A stretch of 64,000 nucleotides of DNA from Mangrovibrevibacter kandeliae (GTDB lineage Bacteria > Pseudomonadota > Alphaproteobacteria > Rhizobiales > Rhizobiaceae), in contig NZ_JANIFJ010000002.1 in NCBI RefSeq assembly GCF_024519155.1, positions 186,001-250,000 of the forward strand, in the 5' to 3' direction. The first letter of the stretch is position 1. Each line of letters opens with the position of its first letter. The notes beneath the pieces were generated by a model. The model searched no databases. It saw only the letters and a list, made by a program, of their open reading frames with translations, and had not been told where the DNA came from. Both the position numbers and the translations under genes were made by a program. Of this stretch, positions 8,088 through 15,865 are shown piece by piece.

Positions 8088-9080
8088 TCAGGAGAACAGG
8101 AGCGAAGACAGCCGTCGCCGGGCATCCTTGGTGGCCGGGTCCATCGGGCCCCAGACCTCGAACAGCTCGAGCAGCTTCCGGCGCGCGCCGTCCTCGTTCC
8201 AGCCCCGGTCGCGCCGGATGATCTCGAGGAGATGGCCGGCCGCCTGCTCCCGGTCTCCCTTCGCCTGTGCGATCAGCGCGAGGTCGTACCGCGCGGCATG
8301 ATCGCCGGCGTCGCTCTCGATGCGCTGCTGCAGGACGACCGGATCGCCGAGCCCGGCGATCTCGGCGGCGAGCTTCAGCTTGGTGCGCAGGGCCGAGACG
8401 GCCGCATCCTCGGCTTTGTCGGCCGGCACCTGGCCGAGCATCGCCTCGGCGCGCTCGAGGTCGCCCGCGGCATAATAGCACTCGCCGAGTCCGGCGATGG
8501 CGCCGACATTGCCCTGGTCCTGCTGCAGGATCGCGGCATAGAGCTGCGCGGCATCGCCGGCGTCGCCCTCGGCGAGGAGCCGGCCCGCCTCCTCCAGCGC
8601 CTCGGCGATCGGATCGGGCCCGCCGCCGCCGAGCCGCTCGATGAAGCGCTTCACCTCCGATTCGGGCAGCGCGCCCATGAAGCCATCGACCGGCTGGCCG
8701 TTGACGAAGGCGAAGACCGCCGGGATCGACTGGACACCGAGCTGGCCGGCGATCGAGGGGTGCTCGTCGATGTTCATCTTGACGAGCTTCACCGCCCCGT
8801 TCGCCGCCTTCACCACCTTCTCGAGGATCGGCGTCAGCTGCTTGCAGGGGCCGCACCAGGGCGCCCAGAAGTCGACGAGCACCGGCTGGCGGCGCGATTC
8901 CTGGATGACGTCGGCCGAGAACTTCGCGGTCGTCGTGTCCTTGATGAGGTCGCCGGCCGCCGGTGCCGGGGCGACGGGCCCTGCACCGTAGCCGGAGGCG
9001 CCCGCCGGGCGTGCCGGAGCGGCCGAGCCGGTGGTCTGCGCGCCGTAGCCGAAGCCGGATGAATAGGGATTGTCGCTCAT
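8088..9080 (-). CDS. TPR-containing thioredoxin, CnoX/YbbN-like
   Basis: A 330-residue protein with a thioredoxin domain at about residues 50-155 carrying the active-site WCGPC, followed by helical TPR-like repeats to the end (ALEEAGRLLAEGDAGDAAQLY and similar). This layout matches the CnoX (YbbN) chaperedoxins, which protect clients from oxidation and hand them to chaperones. Unlike the E. coli protein, the CxxC pair is intact, so redox activity is expected. The first 45 residues are a Gly/Ala/Pro-rich disordered tail. Its start overlaps the stop of the prolyl-tRNA editing gene by 4 bases. Confidence 0.88.
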   Translation of the reverse strand: MSDNPYSSGFGYGAQTTGSAAPARPAGASGYGAGPVAPAPAAGDLIKDTTTAKFSADVIQESRRQPVLVDFWAPWCGPCKQLTPILEKVVKAANGAVKLVKMNIDEHPSIAGQLGVQSIPAVFAFVNGQPVDGFMGALPESEVKRFIERLGGGGPDPIAEALEEAGRLLAEGDAGDAAQLYAAILQQDQGNVGAIAGLGECYYAAGDLERAEAMLGQVPADKAEDAAVSALRTKLKLAAEIAGLGDPVVLQQRIESDAGDHAARYDLALIAQAKGDREQAAGHLLEIIRRDRGWNEDGARRKLLELFEVWGPMDPATKDARRRLSSLLFS

Positions 9081-9604
9081 GCCTGCGGTTCCTGTTCGTC
9101 GTCGACCGACGCTTCGAGAGGCCGGATCAGCGGCGCGTGGTCCGTCGCCTCGAAGAAGCGCAGGAGATCGTCGCGCCGGATGCTGGTCGTCGCCTCGTTG
9201 GTCATGGGATGGCAGTTCAGGATATCGTGCGCAAGGAGGCCCTCATCAAGCACGACCGTCACCCGACCCTGGCTGTCGTTGAGAACGCCGAAGGCGGTGA
9301 CCGAGCCGGGCGAGACGCCGAGGAGTTCGCCCATCAGTTCGGCGCTGGCGAAGGACAACCGCCCCTGCGCGCCGATCCGCGCATGCAGGCGCTTGAGGTC
9401 CACCTCGCGCGTTTCCTCGGCGACGACGAGGAAGATGCGGCCCTTCTTGTCCTTGACGAACAGATTCTTGGTGTGGCCGCCGGTGATGACGCCGCGCAGG
9501 TGACGGCTCTCGCCCACCGTGTGGAGCGGGGGATGCTCCGTCGTCTCGGTGCGGATGCCGAGTCCCTCGAGGAAGCGGAAAAGGTCGTCGCGCGTCTTCG
9601 TCAT
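9077..9604 (-). CDS. Prolyl-tRNA deacylase (ProXp/PrdX family)
   Basis: A 175-residue free-standing editing domain of the YbaK/ProRS-INS superfamily, which hydrolyses mischarged aminoacyl-tRNA(Pro), most likely Ala-tRNA(Pro). It shows the ProXp signature HTKNLFVKDKKGRIFLVV and a FGVLND segment, plus LLAHDILNCHPMTNEAT near the C-terminus. The ATG at 9604 gives the normal start MTKTRDDLFRFLEGLGI; an upstream in-frame extension at 9640 is unlikely. It is the first gene of a pair with the thioredoxin-like gene and lies divergent to tRNA-Gly. Confidence 0.9.
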   Translation of the reverse strand: MTKTRDDLFRFLEGLGIRTETTEHPPLHTVGESRHLRGVITGGHTKNLFVKDKKGRIFLVVAEETREVDLKRLHARIGAQGRLSFASAELMGELLGVSPGSVTAFGVLNDSQGRVTVVLDEGLLAHDILNCHPMTNEATTSIRRDDLLRFFEATDHAPLIRPLEASVDDEQEPQA

Positions 9605-9735
9605 GAAGAGTGCGGTAGCGGTCGCAGACGGCGGGATCAAGCGTTGAGGACAGGGCGTGCTGCCGGCACGCAGCGAAAGCGACCGGCGCCTTGGGCGTCC
9701 GGCCGGCGAGCGTCACACGGCTGCGATTTTCCCTG

Positions 9736-9764
9736 TTGCATTGGCCTGCGCTTTCCGCCATATA
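9736..9764 (+). promoter_or_regulatory. Putative promoter of tRNA-Gly
   Basis: TTGCAT at 9736-9741 and CATATA at 9759-9764 are separated by 17 bases, a good match to a sigma-70 type promoter. It lies about 40 bases before the 5' end of tRNA-Gly(GCC). No other start-proximal gene on this strand needs it. Confidence 0.45.
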
Positions 9765-9802
9765 GCGCCCGTCCGCGGCGCTGATGCGCTGCCGGGGAGC
9801 GG

Positions 9803-9877
9803 GCGGGTGTAGCTCAGGGGTAGAGCACAACCTTGCCAAGGTTGGGGTCGAGGGTTCGAATCCCTTCGCCCGCTCCA
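9803..9877 (+). tRNA. tRNA-Gly (anticodon GCC)
   Basis: A full cloverleaf can be drawn. The acceptor strands GCGGGTG (9803-9809) and CGCCCGC (9867-9873) pair with one G-U. The D arm is AGCTCAGGGGTAGAGC. The anticodon stem CAACC/GGTTG encloses the loop TTGCCAA, with anticodon GCC at 9835-9837. The T arm contains GGTTCGAATCC. The discriminator is T, and CCA is encoded at 9875-9877. Confidence 0.97.
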
Positions 9878-9947
9878 GTTTTCTCCTCTTCGTCAGACGT
9901 GCGCAGCCTGCGCGGGATCGAAGGCGGTTGGCTGGCTGCCGCGTCGT

Positions 9948-11603
9948 TTAGCCGATCTCGCCCCGCCGGCCCATGGCGATGATCCGGTCGGCGATCCGCA
10001 GCGTGTTGGCGACGATCGTCATCGACGGGTTCACCCCGCCCGCCGTCGGAAACAGCGAGCCGTCGCAGACGAACAGGTTGTCGATGTCCCAGGAGCGCCC
10101 GGAGGCGTCGACGACACTTTCGGCCGGATCGTCGCCCATGCGGCATCCACCCATCAGATGCGCGGTGCTCTTGGTGCGGTAGAGGCTCCTGGCGCCGGCC
10201 GCCCGCAGCATCTCGCTCTGGAAATTTTCCGCGTGTCGGGCGAGCCGCCGGTCGTTGTCGCAGTAGGAGAAGGTCACCTTCGGGATCGGCAGCCCGAGCG
10301 CGTCGGTCTCGTCCGACAGTTCGACCCGGTTGCTCTCCTGCGGCATGGTCTCGCCGACGACCTTGAGCCCGGCCATGTGGTTGTAGTGGCCCATCCACTT
10401 GCGCAGCTCGTGGCCGAACACGCCCTCGTTGGAGACGAGCGAGGTGGCGAAGTCGGTCGGCAGCGGGCCCTGACTCATGAAGGCGTAGCCGCCGTCGAAG
10501 TCCTTGCCCTCGTCCGTGTAGTTCCAGTGTTCGCAGACGGCGAGCGAGGGCGGGCCTTTGTACCAGCGGATCTCCTCCTCCATGATGCCCCAGACGGCGT
10601 CGTTGACATGCACCATCAGGTTCTTGCCGACGAGGCCGCTGGAGTTGGCGAGCCCCTCCGGATGCTGTGGGCAGGCCGAGTTGAGAAGCAGCCGCGGCGT
10701 TTCGATCGAGTAGCCGGCGACGACGACGTTCTTCGCCTTCTGGAAGCGCCATGCCCCCTGCCGATGATAGTGGACGCCGGTCGCGCGTCCGTCCGCGCCG
10801 GTCTCGATGCGGCCGACCATCGCAAGATCGCGGATCTCCGCGCCGGCTTTCAATGCGCGGGGCACGAAGGTGACGAGCATCGACTGCTTGGCGTTGGTGG
10901 CGCAGCCGATCTTGCAGAAGCCGCGATAGACGCAAGGATGCGCGGCACCGTGCGGCGCCGAGAGCGTGGCGGTCGGCGTCGGCGACCATTTCACGCCGAG
11001 TGCCTCGGCTCCCTTGGCCAGCACCAGGGCGGAGGCGGACAGCTCATGCTCGCGATAGGGATAGCTACCGCGGCGCGGTCCCCAGGGATAAGCGATCGGC
11101 CCGGCGATCCGCATCGCCGCCTCGGCCTTGGCGTAGTAGTCCCACATCTCGCGCCAGTCGACTGGCCAGTCGTGGCCGTAGCCGAGCAACGAGCGGGACT
11201 TGAACCACTCCGGCCGGAAGCGCAGCGCCACCATCTGGAAGTGGACGGTCGACCCGCCGACCGCCTTGCCGGAATTGTTGGAGCCGAGCTCGATCGGATC
11301 GTCGCCGCCGGAGATCCGCTCGTCCAGCCAGTAGAGCTTTTCCTGCTCGCGCTCATCGGAGGCGAAGTCCTCCAGCGGCCGATAGAAGGCTCCGGCGTCG
11401 AAGGCGACGACCGAGTGTCCGGCCTCGGCGAGACGCGCGGCGAGCACGCTGCCGCCGCAGCCTGTGCCGACGATGGCGAAGTCCACGGGCTCGCTCTCGG
11501 GATGCTCCCTCATCGGCACCCAGGCCCCGGGCCGGAAGACGTCCGGCGCCCGGCCACCCGTGGCGCGCACACGCTCCTGCGCGTCCGATACCGCCGAGCT
11601 CAT
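9948..11603 (-). CDS. GMC-family FAD dehydrogenase, gluconate 2-dehydrogenase-like large subunit
   Basis: A 551-residue glucose-methanol-choline oxidoreductase. The Rossmann FAD motif GTGCGGSVLAARLAEAGH lies near residues 45-62. SNNSGKAVGGSTVHF is the second FAD contact. AHLMGGCRMG and GGVNPSMTIVANTLRIADRI form the C-terminal active-site region of gluconate/fructose dehydrogenase large subunits. There is no signal peptide. The ATG at 11603 (MSSAVSDAQ) overlaps the stop of the subunit-3-like gene by 4 bases, so the two are probably made as a complex. Substrate is likely a sugar acid, polyol or alcohol; it cannot be fixed from sequence. The usual multi-haem cytochrome subunit is absent from this operon. 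Confidence 0.9.
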   Translation of the reverse strand: MSSAVSDAQERVRATGGRAPDVFRPGAWVPMREHPESEPVDFAIVGTGCGGSVLAARLAEAGHSVVAFDAGAFYRPLEDFASDEREQEKLYWLDERISGGDDPIELGSNNSGKAVGGSTVHFQMVALRFRPEWFKSRSLLGYGHDWPVDWREMWDYYAKAEAAMRIAGPIAYPWGPRRGSYPYREHELSASALVLAKGAEALGVKWSPTPTATLSAPHGAAHPCVYRGFCKIGCATNAKQSMLVTFVPRALKAGAEIRDLAMVGRIETGADGRATGVHYHRQGAWRFQKAKNVVVAGYSIETPRLLLNSACPQHPEGLANSSGLVGKNLMVHVNDAVWGIMEEEIRWYKGPPSLAVCEHWNYTDEGKDFDGGYAFMSQGPLPTDFATSLVSNEGVFGHELRKWMGHYNHMAGLKVVGETMPQESNRVELSDETDALGLPIPKVTFSYCDNDRRLARHAENFQSEMLRAAGARSLYRTKSTAHLMGGCRMGDDPAESVVDASGRSWDIDNLFVCDGSLFPTAGGVNPSMTIVANTLRIADRIIAMGRRGEIG

Positions 11604-12265
11604 GGCAGACCCCGCACCGGCTGCGGCGGGCGTTCCTCTGCCGCTTCCCACGGGTCACGGTCGTCGGGGCCGAGCCGGACATAGCCGCGCGGCGCGGCCG
11701 GACCACCGAAGCCCATTTCGCTCCAGGCCGCCGGATGGGCGTAGTAGATCTTCACGGCATCCTTCAAGAGGATCTCACGGAAGAACCGTTGCGCGTGGAC
11801 GCCCTGCCAGTGCGCTTGGTCGACAGCACCGTTGTCGACCGCCTTCAGGAGCGCGGTCTGCTGCTCCGGCGAGAGATCGGCAAATCCAGAGCCATGGCGG
11901 GCATGCGCCTCCGCCTCCAGGGCATCCAGCCCCCGCCGCCAAGCCTCTCGCTGCGTCGGGGTGCCCACATAGCGCGTGCCGCTGCCCTGGTTGGCTTCCA
12001 GCTGGGCGTCGATCCACGCCTCCACCGGTATTCGTTCGGCTTCGCTCCGCTCGGGCTGCGGCAGGACGCAGTCCACCACCGCCCGCAGGCGCGTGTATCG
12101 CTCGGCGTCGAAGAAGCGGCGCCGGGGCACCTCGGTCAGCCGTTGCGTCAGCGCCCGGCGCGTCGCGTCGTTGAAGGACGGGGAGTCCCACTTCTGCAGG
12201 ACGTCGTAGTGCGGATACGGCGTGACAAAGGGGCTCTCGTCCGGCGTCTCGTTGCCTGCTGTCAT
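11600..12265 (-). CDS. Gluconate 2-dehydrogenase subunit 3 family protein
   Basis: A 221-residue protein of the small-subunit family that partners GMC dehydrogenases. The region around residues 55-70 (YTRLRAVVDCVLPQP) and the C-terminal FFREILLKDAVKIYYAHPAAW followed by EMGFGGPA are the recognisable family features; the latter is typical of GMC partner proteins. Classical subunit 3 proteins carry a twin-arginine signal that exports the whole complex. None is visible here, as the N-terminus is polar and acidic, so this complex may stay on the cytoplasmic side. Both ends overlap neighbours by 4 bases. Confidence 0.85.
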   Translation of the reverse strand: MTAGNETPDESPFVTPYPHYDVLQKWDSPSFNDATRRALTQRLTEVPRRRFFDAERYTRLRAVVDCVLPQPERSEAERIPVEAWIDAQLEANQGSGTRYVGTPTQREAWRRGLDALEAEAHARHGSGFADLSPEQQTALLKAVDNGAVDQAHWQGVHAQRFFREILLKDAVKIYYAHPAAWSEMGFGGPAAPRGYVRLGPDDRDPWEAAEERPPQPVRGLP

Positions 12266-13272
12266 CCTGCGCGCGCTCCCGTCCTACGCTCGAGCAGCCG
12301 AAGGGCCGCAAACCCCATCAGGGCGATCCCCGCCAGGCTCGGCGGTGCGGCGATCGGCGGTCCCTGGAAGAGGTTCTGCGTCCAGTTGTAGAACCCGCCC
12401 ATGTTGCGGCTGACGCCATAGCTGTGCAGTCCGGTGCCGAGAATGCCGAGGGCGGCGGTGGCGCCGAGCGCCCGGCGCGCGGTCGCCGTGCGGGCCGGTT
12501 CCGGATCGATGACGGCGCAGAGCATCGCCAGGCCGGTCAGCGGCACCGTCACGACCGGCGCATACATCAGCTTGTTGTGGAACGCGCCGCGGAAGTGCAG
12601 CAGGCCGATCTCCGTGGTCAGCCCGAACAGGCCAGCGGCCGTTGCGAGGCCGAGCCCCTGTCCCGCCCGGCGATGCCGCCGCCTGCCGTCGAGCAGCGTC
12701 GGGCTCGCAGCCGCCCGGTCAGCGGCGATGGCACCGAGGCCGGCAGCGCCGGCCAGCACCAGCGCACCCGGTGCCCCGAACGGTGCGCGGTAAAACAGGT
12801 TGTTGAAGGACAGACCGCCCGGCCGCGACAGGATGTTCCTGGCATGGAAGCCGAGGCCGAAAAGGCCGGTAACGATGCTGCCCCCGAAGAGCGCGCTCTT
12901 CATCATCCGCGCCCGGCTCGTCAGCGCCGTCGCGAGGCCGGCGGCAAGCGTCACCGCCGCCGCCGTCGGTGCCGCGAACATTGCCCTGCGCCTGAAGTTG
13001 CCGCGGTAATGCTCCATCGCGCTGTCGGCAAGAACGCTTGCCGCGAGAAGTGCCGAGCCGCACGCCGCGAGCCGGGTGGCCGTCGGCGGGCGCCGGCCAC
13101 CGTGCGACAGGAGCGTTCCCGCCAGGCCCGCAGCGACGAGGGCGGAGCCCGTGACGGCAAGCAGGGTGCCGCTGCGCAGGGTGGGCTGATCGGGGGGCGG
13201 CGCCGGCCGCGCCTCGCGGGGTGCGGCGCCCGGTAACAGCCGCAAGGCGGTCGCGGATGCCGCGGACGACAC
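12262..13272 (-). CDS. Polytopic membrane protein with internal duplication, partner of the GMC dehydrogenase
   Basis: I do not recognise this 336-residue protein. After a Pro/Ala-rich cytosolic start it has about eight or nine hydrophobic segments. It is built as an A-B-A'-B' duplication. Block A has EHYRGNF at 87-93 and its copy LHFRGAF at 225-231, each followed by Met-Phe/Tyr and Ala-Pro. Block B has GFHARN at 141-146 and GLHSYG at 281-286, each followed 15-17 residues later by N-x-x-F and a Pro. Thus H88, H143, H226 and H283 sit at equivalent positions at membrane edges. Its stop overlaps the subunit-3 start (ATGA). It is the first gene of the operon, so a membrane anchor or electron-transfer role is inferred. 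Confidence 0.75.
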   Translation of the reverse strand: MSSAASATALRLLPGAAPREARPAPPPDQPTLRSGTLLAVTGSALVAAGLAGTLLSHGGRRPPTATRLAACGSALLAASVLADSAMEHYRGNFRRRAMFAAPTAAAVTLAAGLATALTSRARMMKSALFGGSIVTGLFGLGFHARNILSRPGGLSFNNLFYRAPFGAPGALVLAGAAGLGAIAADRAAASPTLLDGRRRHRRAGQGLGLATAAGLFGLTTEIGLLHFRGAFHNKLMYAPVVTVPLTGLAMLCAVIDPEPARTATARRALGATAALGILGTGLHSYGVSRNMGGFYNWTQNLFQGPPIAAPPSLAGIALMGFAALRLLERRTGARAG

Positions 13273-13507
13273 GGGTGCTCTCCCTCCTGGTGTGGGTGGT
13301 CCCGCCGGTCGGCAGGTCCATTGGTTGAATGCATGAGCGAAACCGCAGTTCGCGGACGAGACATTACATCGCGGTCACGGGCGGGCCGGAGCGCGACCTC
13401 ACGCCGCGCGGCGGTCAACGCTCGTCCCGGAACGGCGCGCTCTCCTCTCCGATTGTCATCATGAGCGGCCGGCTGGCCCGCGGAGAGCGTCGAGGGTGGA
13501 GGAGCGG

Positions 13508-14608
13508 ATGAGCATCATCGACAGCGACGCGATGATCCGATCGGTCGGCGCCCGCGTCTTCACCGTTCCGACGGACGGGCCGGAGTCGGACGGCACGCTG
13601 GAATGGGAGTCGACGACGCTGGTGCTGGCCTTGGTCGAGGCGGGCGGGATGACGGGTATGGGCTACACCTACGCCGATCGCGCCGCCGCCAGCGTGATCG
13701 ACGACAAGCTCGCGGCCATCCTCGAAGGGGGGAATGCCCTCGACATCAACGGCTTGTGGCTCGCGATGCTCGGTGCGGTGCGCAATCTCGGCCAGTCCGG
13801 CATCGCCGCCATGGCGATCGCTGCGCTCGACACCGCGCTATGGGATCTGAAGGGCAAGCTGCTCGGCCTGCCCGTCGCCGATCTCCTCGGCAAAGCCCGG
13901 CCATCGATCCCGGTCTACGGCTCCGGCGGCTTTACCTCCTATGACGATGCGCGCCTGTCGGAGCAGTTCGCCGGATGGGCCGCGGACGGCCTGTTCGCGG
14001 TCAAGATGAAGATCGGACGCGATCCGACGGACGACCCACGCCGCATGGCCGTCGCGCGGGCGGCCATCGGCGCCGAGCCCGGGCTGTTCATCGATGCCAA
14101 CGGCGCGCTGAGCCGCAAGCAGGCGCTGGCGGTGGCCGACTCTGCAGTCCGCGACCACGGCGTCAGCTGGTTCGAGGAGCCGGTGTCGTCGAACGACCTG
14201 GAGGGCCTGCGCCTCGTGCGCGACCGGGCGCCGGCGGGTCTCGCGATCACCACCGGCGAATACGGCTTCGCCCTGTGGACCTTCCGCGACCTGCTGCTCG
14301 CCGGTGCGGTCGACGTCCTGCAGGCGGATGCGACGCGGTGCTGCGGCATCACCGGCTTCCTGAAGGCGGCCGCTTTGGCAGAGGCACACGAACTGCCGCT
14401 GTCTTCGCACTGCGCGCCGGCGCTGCATCTCCATCCGTGCCTCGCGGCGCCGAAGGCCGTGCACATGGAGTGGTTCCACGATCACGTCCGGATCGAGCGG
14501 ATGCTGTTCGATGGCGCGCCGATGCCGCAGGCGGGCCGCGTGGCGACGAACGGCGAGCCGGGCCTCGGCCTCAGCCTGCGCGAAGCCGACGCTGCCCGGT
14601 TCGAGTGA
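13508..14608 (+). CDS. Enolase-superfamily (mandelate racemase/muconate lactonizing) enzyme
   Basis: A 366-residue enolase-superfamily enzyme, probably a sugar-acid dehydratase or racemase. Visible catalytic features are K166-x-K168 (AVKMKIG), the metal ligands D196 (FIDANG), E213/E214 (WFEEPV) and E241 (GEYGF), and a D264/H291 pair (QADATR, SSHCAPALH), as in the mandelate racemase subgroup. The ATG at 13508 has GGAGG about 5 bases upstream, favouring it over the in-frame GTG at 13496. It is transcribed divergently from the GMC operon, which hints at a shared sugar-acid pathway. The exact substrate is unknown. Confidence 0.9.
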   Translation: MSIIDSDAMIRSVGARVFTVPTDGPESDGTLEWESTTLVLALVEAGGMTGMGYTYADRAAASVIDDKLAAILEGGNALDINGLWLAMLGAVRNLGQSGIAAMAIAALDTALWDLKGKLLGLPVADLLGKARPSIPVYGSGGFTSYDDARLSEQFAGWAADGLFAVKMKIGRDPTDDPRRMAVARAAIGAEPGLFIDANGALSRKQALAVADSAVRDHGVSWFEEPVSSNDLEGLRLVRDRAPAGLAITTGEYGFALWTFRDLLLAGAVDVLQADATRCCGITGFLKAAALAEAHELPLSSHCAPALHLHPCLAAPKAVHMEWFHDHVRIERMLFDGAPMPQAGRVATNGEPGLGLSLREADAARFE

Positions 14609-14639
14609 GACAGCGCCTCGAGCGCACGGCGTCAGGCCC

Positions 14640-15737
14640 TCAGCCGCAGACCCGCACGTCGCGCGGCAGGTCGGAGAGGATTTCCGGCCCGTCCTCGCGC
14701 AGGAAGACGATGTCCTCCAGCCGGATGCCGAAGCGTCCGGGCAGATAGATGCCGGGCTCGATCGAGAACACCATGCCGGCCTCGAGCACGGTCTCCGACG
14801 TCGAGGTGATGTAGGGCGGCTCGTGGATCTCGAGGCCGAGGCCGTGGCCGGTCCGGTGGACGAAGTATGCGCCGTAGCCGGCGTCGGTGATCACCGTCCG
14901 GGCAGCGGCGTCGACGGTCTTTGCCCGCACGCCCGGCCGGGCCGCCGCGAGCGCCGCGCGCACCGCCGCCTCGACCACCGCATGCACCTCGGCATAGCCC
15001 TCCGGCGCCTCGCCGACGACCGCCATGCGGGTCATGTCGCTCGGGAAATCGCCGCGGCTGCCGCCGATGTCGATGACCACCGCGTCTCCCCGTTGCAGCA
15101 CCCGGTCGCTCACCGAGTGGTGCGGGAAGGCGCCGTTCGGCCCGGAGCCGATGATGGTGAACATCGGACGCGCGCCGTCGGCAGCGAACTGCGCGCGCAC
15201 GGTCGCGGCGATGTCGCGCTCGCTGATGCCGGGCCGGATCGCGGCATAGGCGGTCTGCATCGCGACGTCGTCGAGCCGCGCGTTCATCTTGAGCTCCCGG
15301 TACTCGGCCTCGCTCTTCTTCATGCGCAGGGCGCCGACGGTCTCGCCGGCAAAGCCGTGCCGTGCCTTGGGCAGAGCGCCGAGAAGCAGGAGGGCGAAGT
15401 CGGCCCGCATCGTCTCGTCGAGCGACACGACGCCGGCGTCCGAGGCGCCGACCGCGTCGAGCGCAGCGGCGAGCGCAGCCGTCGGCCCGGTGTCGTCGCT
15501 CCACGGATAGAAGGCGATGTCGGTGTCGACGCGGGCGCCTTCGGCGTTCAGCGACGGCATCAGGAAGGCCTCGCGCTGCGGGCCTATCAGCAGGAGGCAG
15601 GGCCGCTCGTCCGGATGCGGATGGAAGCCGGCGACCCAGTGCACGTGAGCGCCCGGGCCGAGGGCGACGAGGTCGATGCCGGTCTCCTGCATGCGGGTCC
15701 GAAGGGCGGCCAAGCGGTCGGCGACGTTGACTTTCAT
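14640..15737 (-). CDS. M24 family metallopeptidase (Xaa-Pro peptidase-like)
   Basis: A 365-residue pita-bread-fold metallopeptidase with an N-terminal creatinase-like domain (to about residue 140) and a C-terminal catalytic domain. All five expected metal ligands appear: Asp in VVIDIGG, Asp in FPSDMTR, His in RTGHGLGLEIHE, Glu in SIEPGIYL and Glu in IRLEDIV. It has no signal peptide. Family members are Xaa-Pro aminopeptidases or dipeptidases, and some act on creatine-like substrates, so the substrate is open. It converges on the enolase-family gene with 31 bases between the stops. Confidence 0.9.
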   Translation of the reverse strand: MKVNVADRLAALRTRMQETGIDLVALGPGAHVHWVAGFHPHPDERPCLLLIGPQREAFLMPSLNAEGARVDTDIAFYPWSDDTGPTAALAAALDAVGASDAGVVSLDETMRADFALLLLGALPKARHGFAGETVGALRMKKSEAEYRELKMNARLDDVAMQTAYAAIRPGISERDIAATVRAQFAADGARPMFTIIGSGPNGAFPHHSVSDRVLQRGDAVVIDIGGSRGDFPSDMTRMAVVGEAPEGYAEVHAVVEAAVRAALAAARPGVRAKTVDAAARTVITDAGYGAYFVHRTGHGLGLEIHEPPYITSTSETVLEAGMVFSIEPGIYLPGRFGIRLEDIVFLREDGPEILSDLPRDVRVCG

Positions 15738-15865
15738 GCGGCGTTTCCCGGCTCGATTGGGACCAGCGAACGAAGCCTAAACCGCCACAGCGCCCTCTTG
15801 GCAAGGCTTCTTACGGTAAATCGCAGCCGAGGCGCCACATTGTATGCATCTCTGCGTAGAACCGC

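Noticed and set aside
7260-9062. Plus-strand open frame of 600 codons
   Set aside because: Antisense to the LON-domain and thioredoxin genes. The composition is that of a reverse-frame shadow.
9803-9877. tRNA-Gly as an integration site of an island
   Set aside because: No integrase gene was found nearby, no second copy of the tRNA 3' end was noticed, and neighbouring genes do not differ in style.
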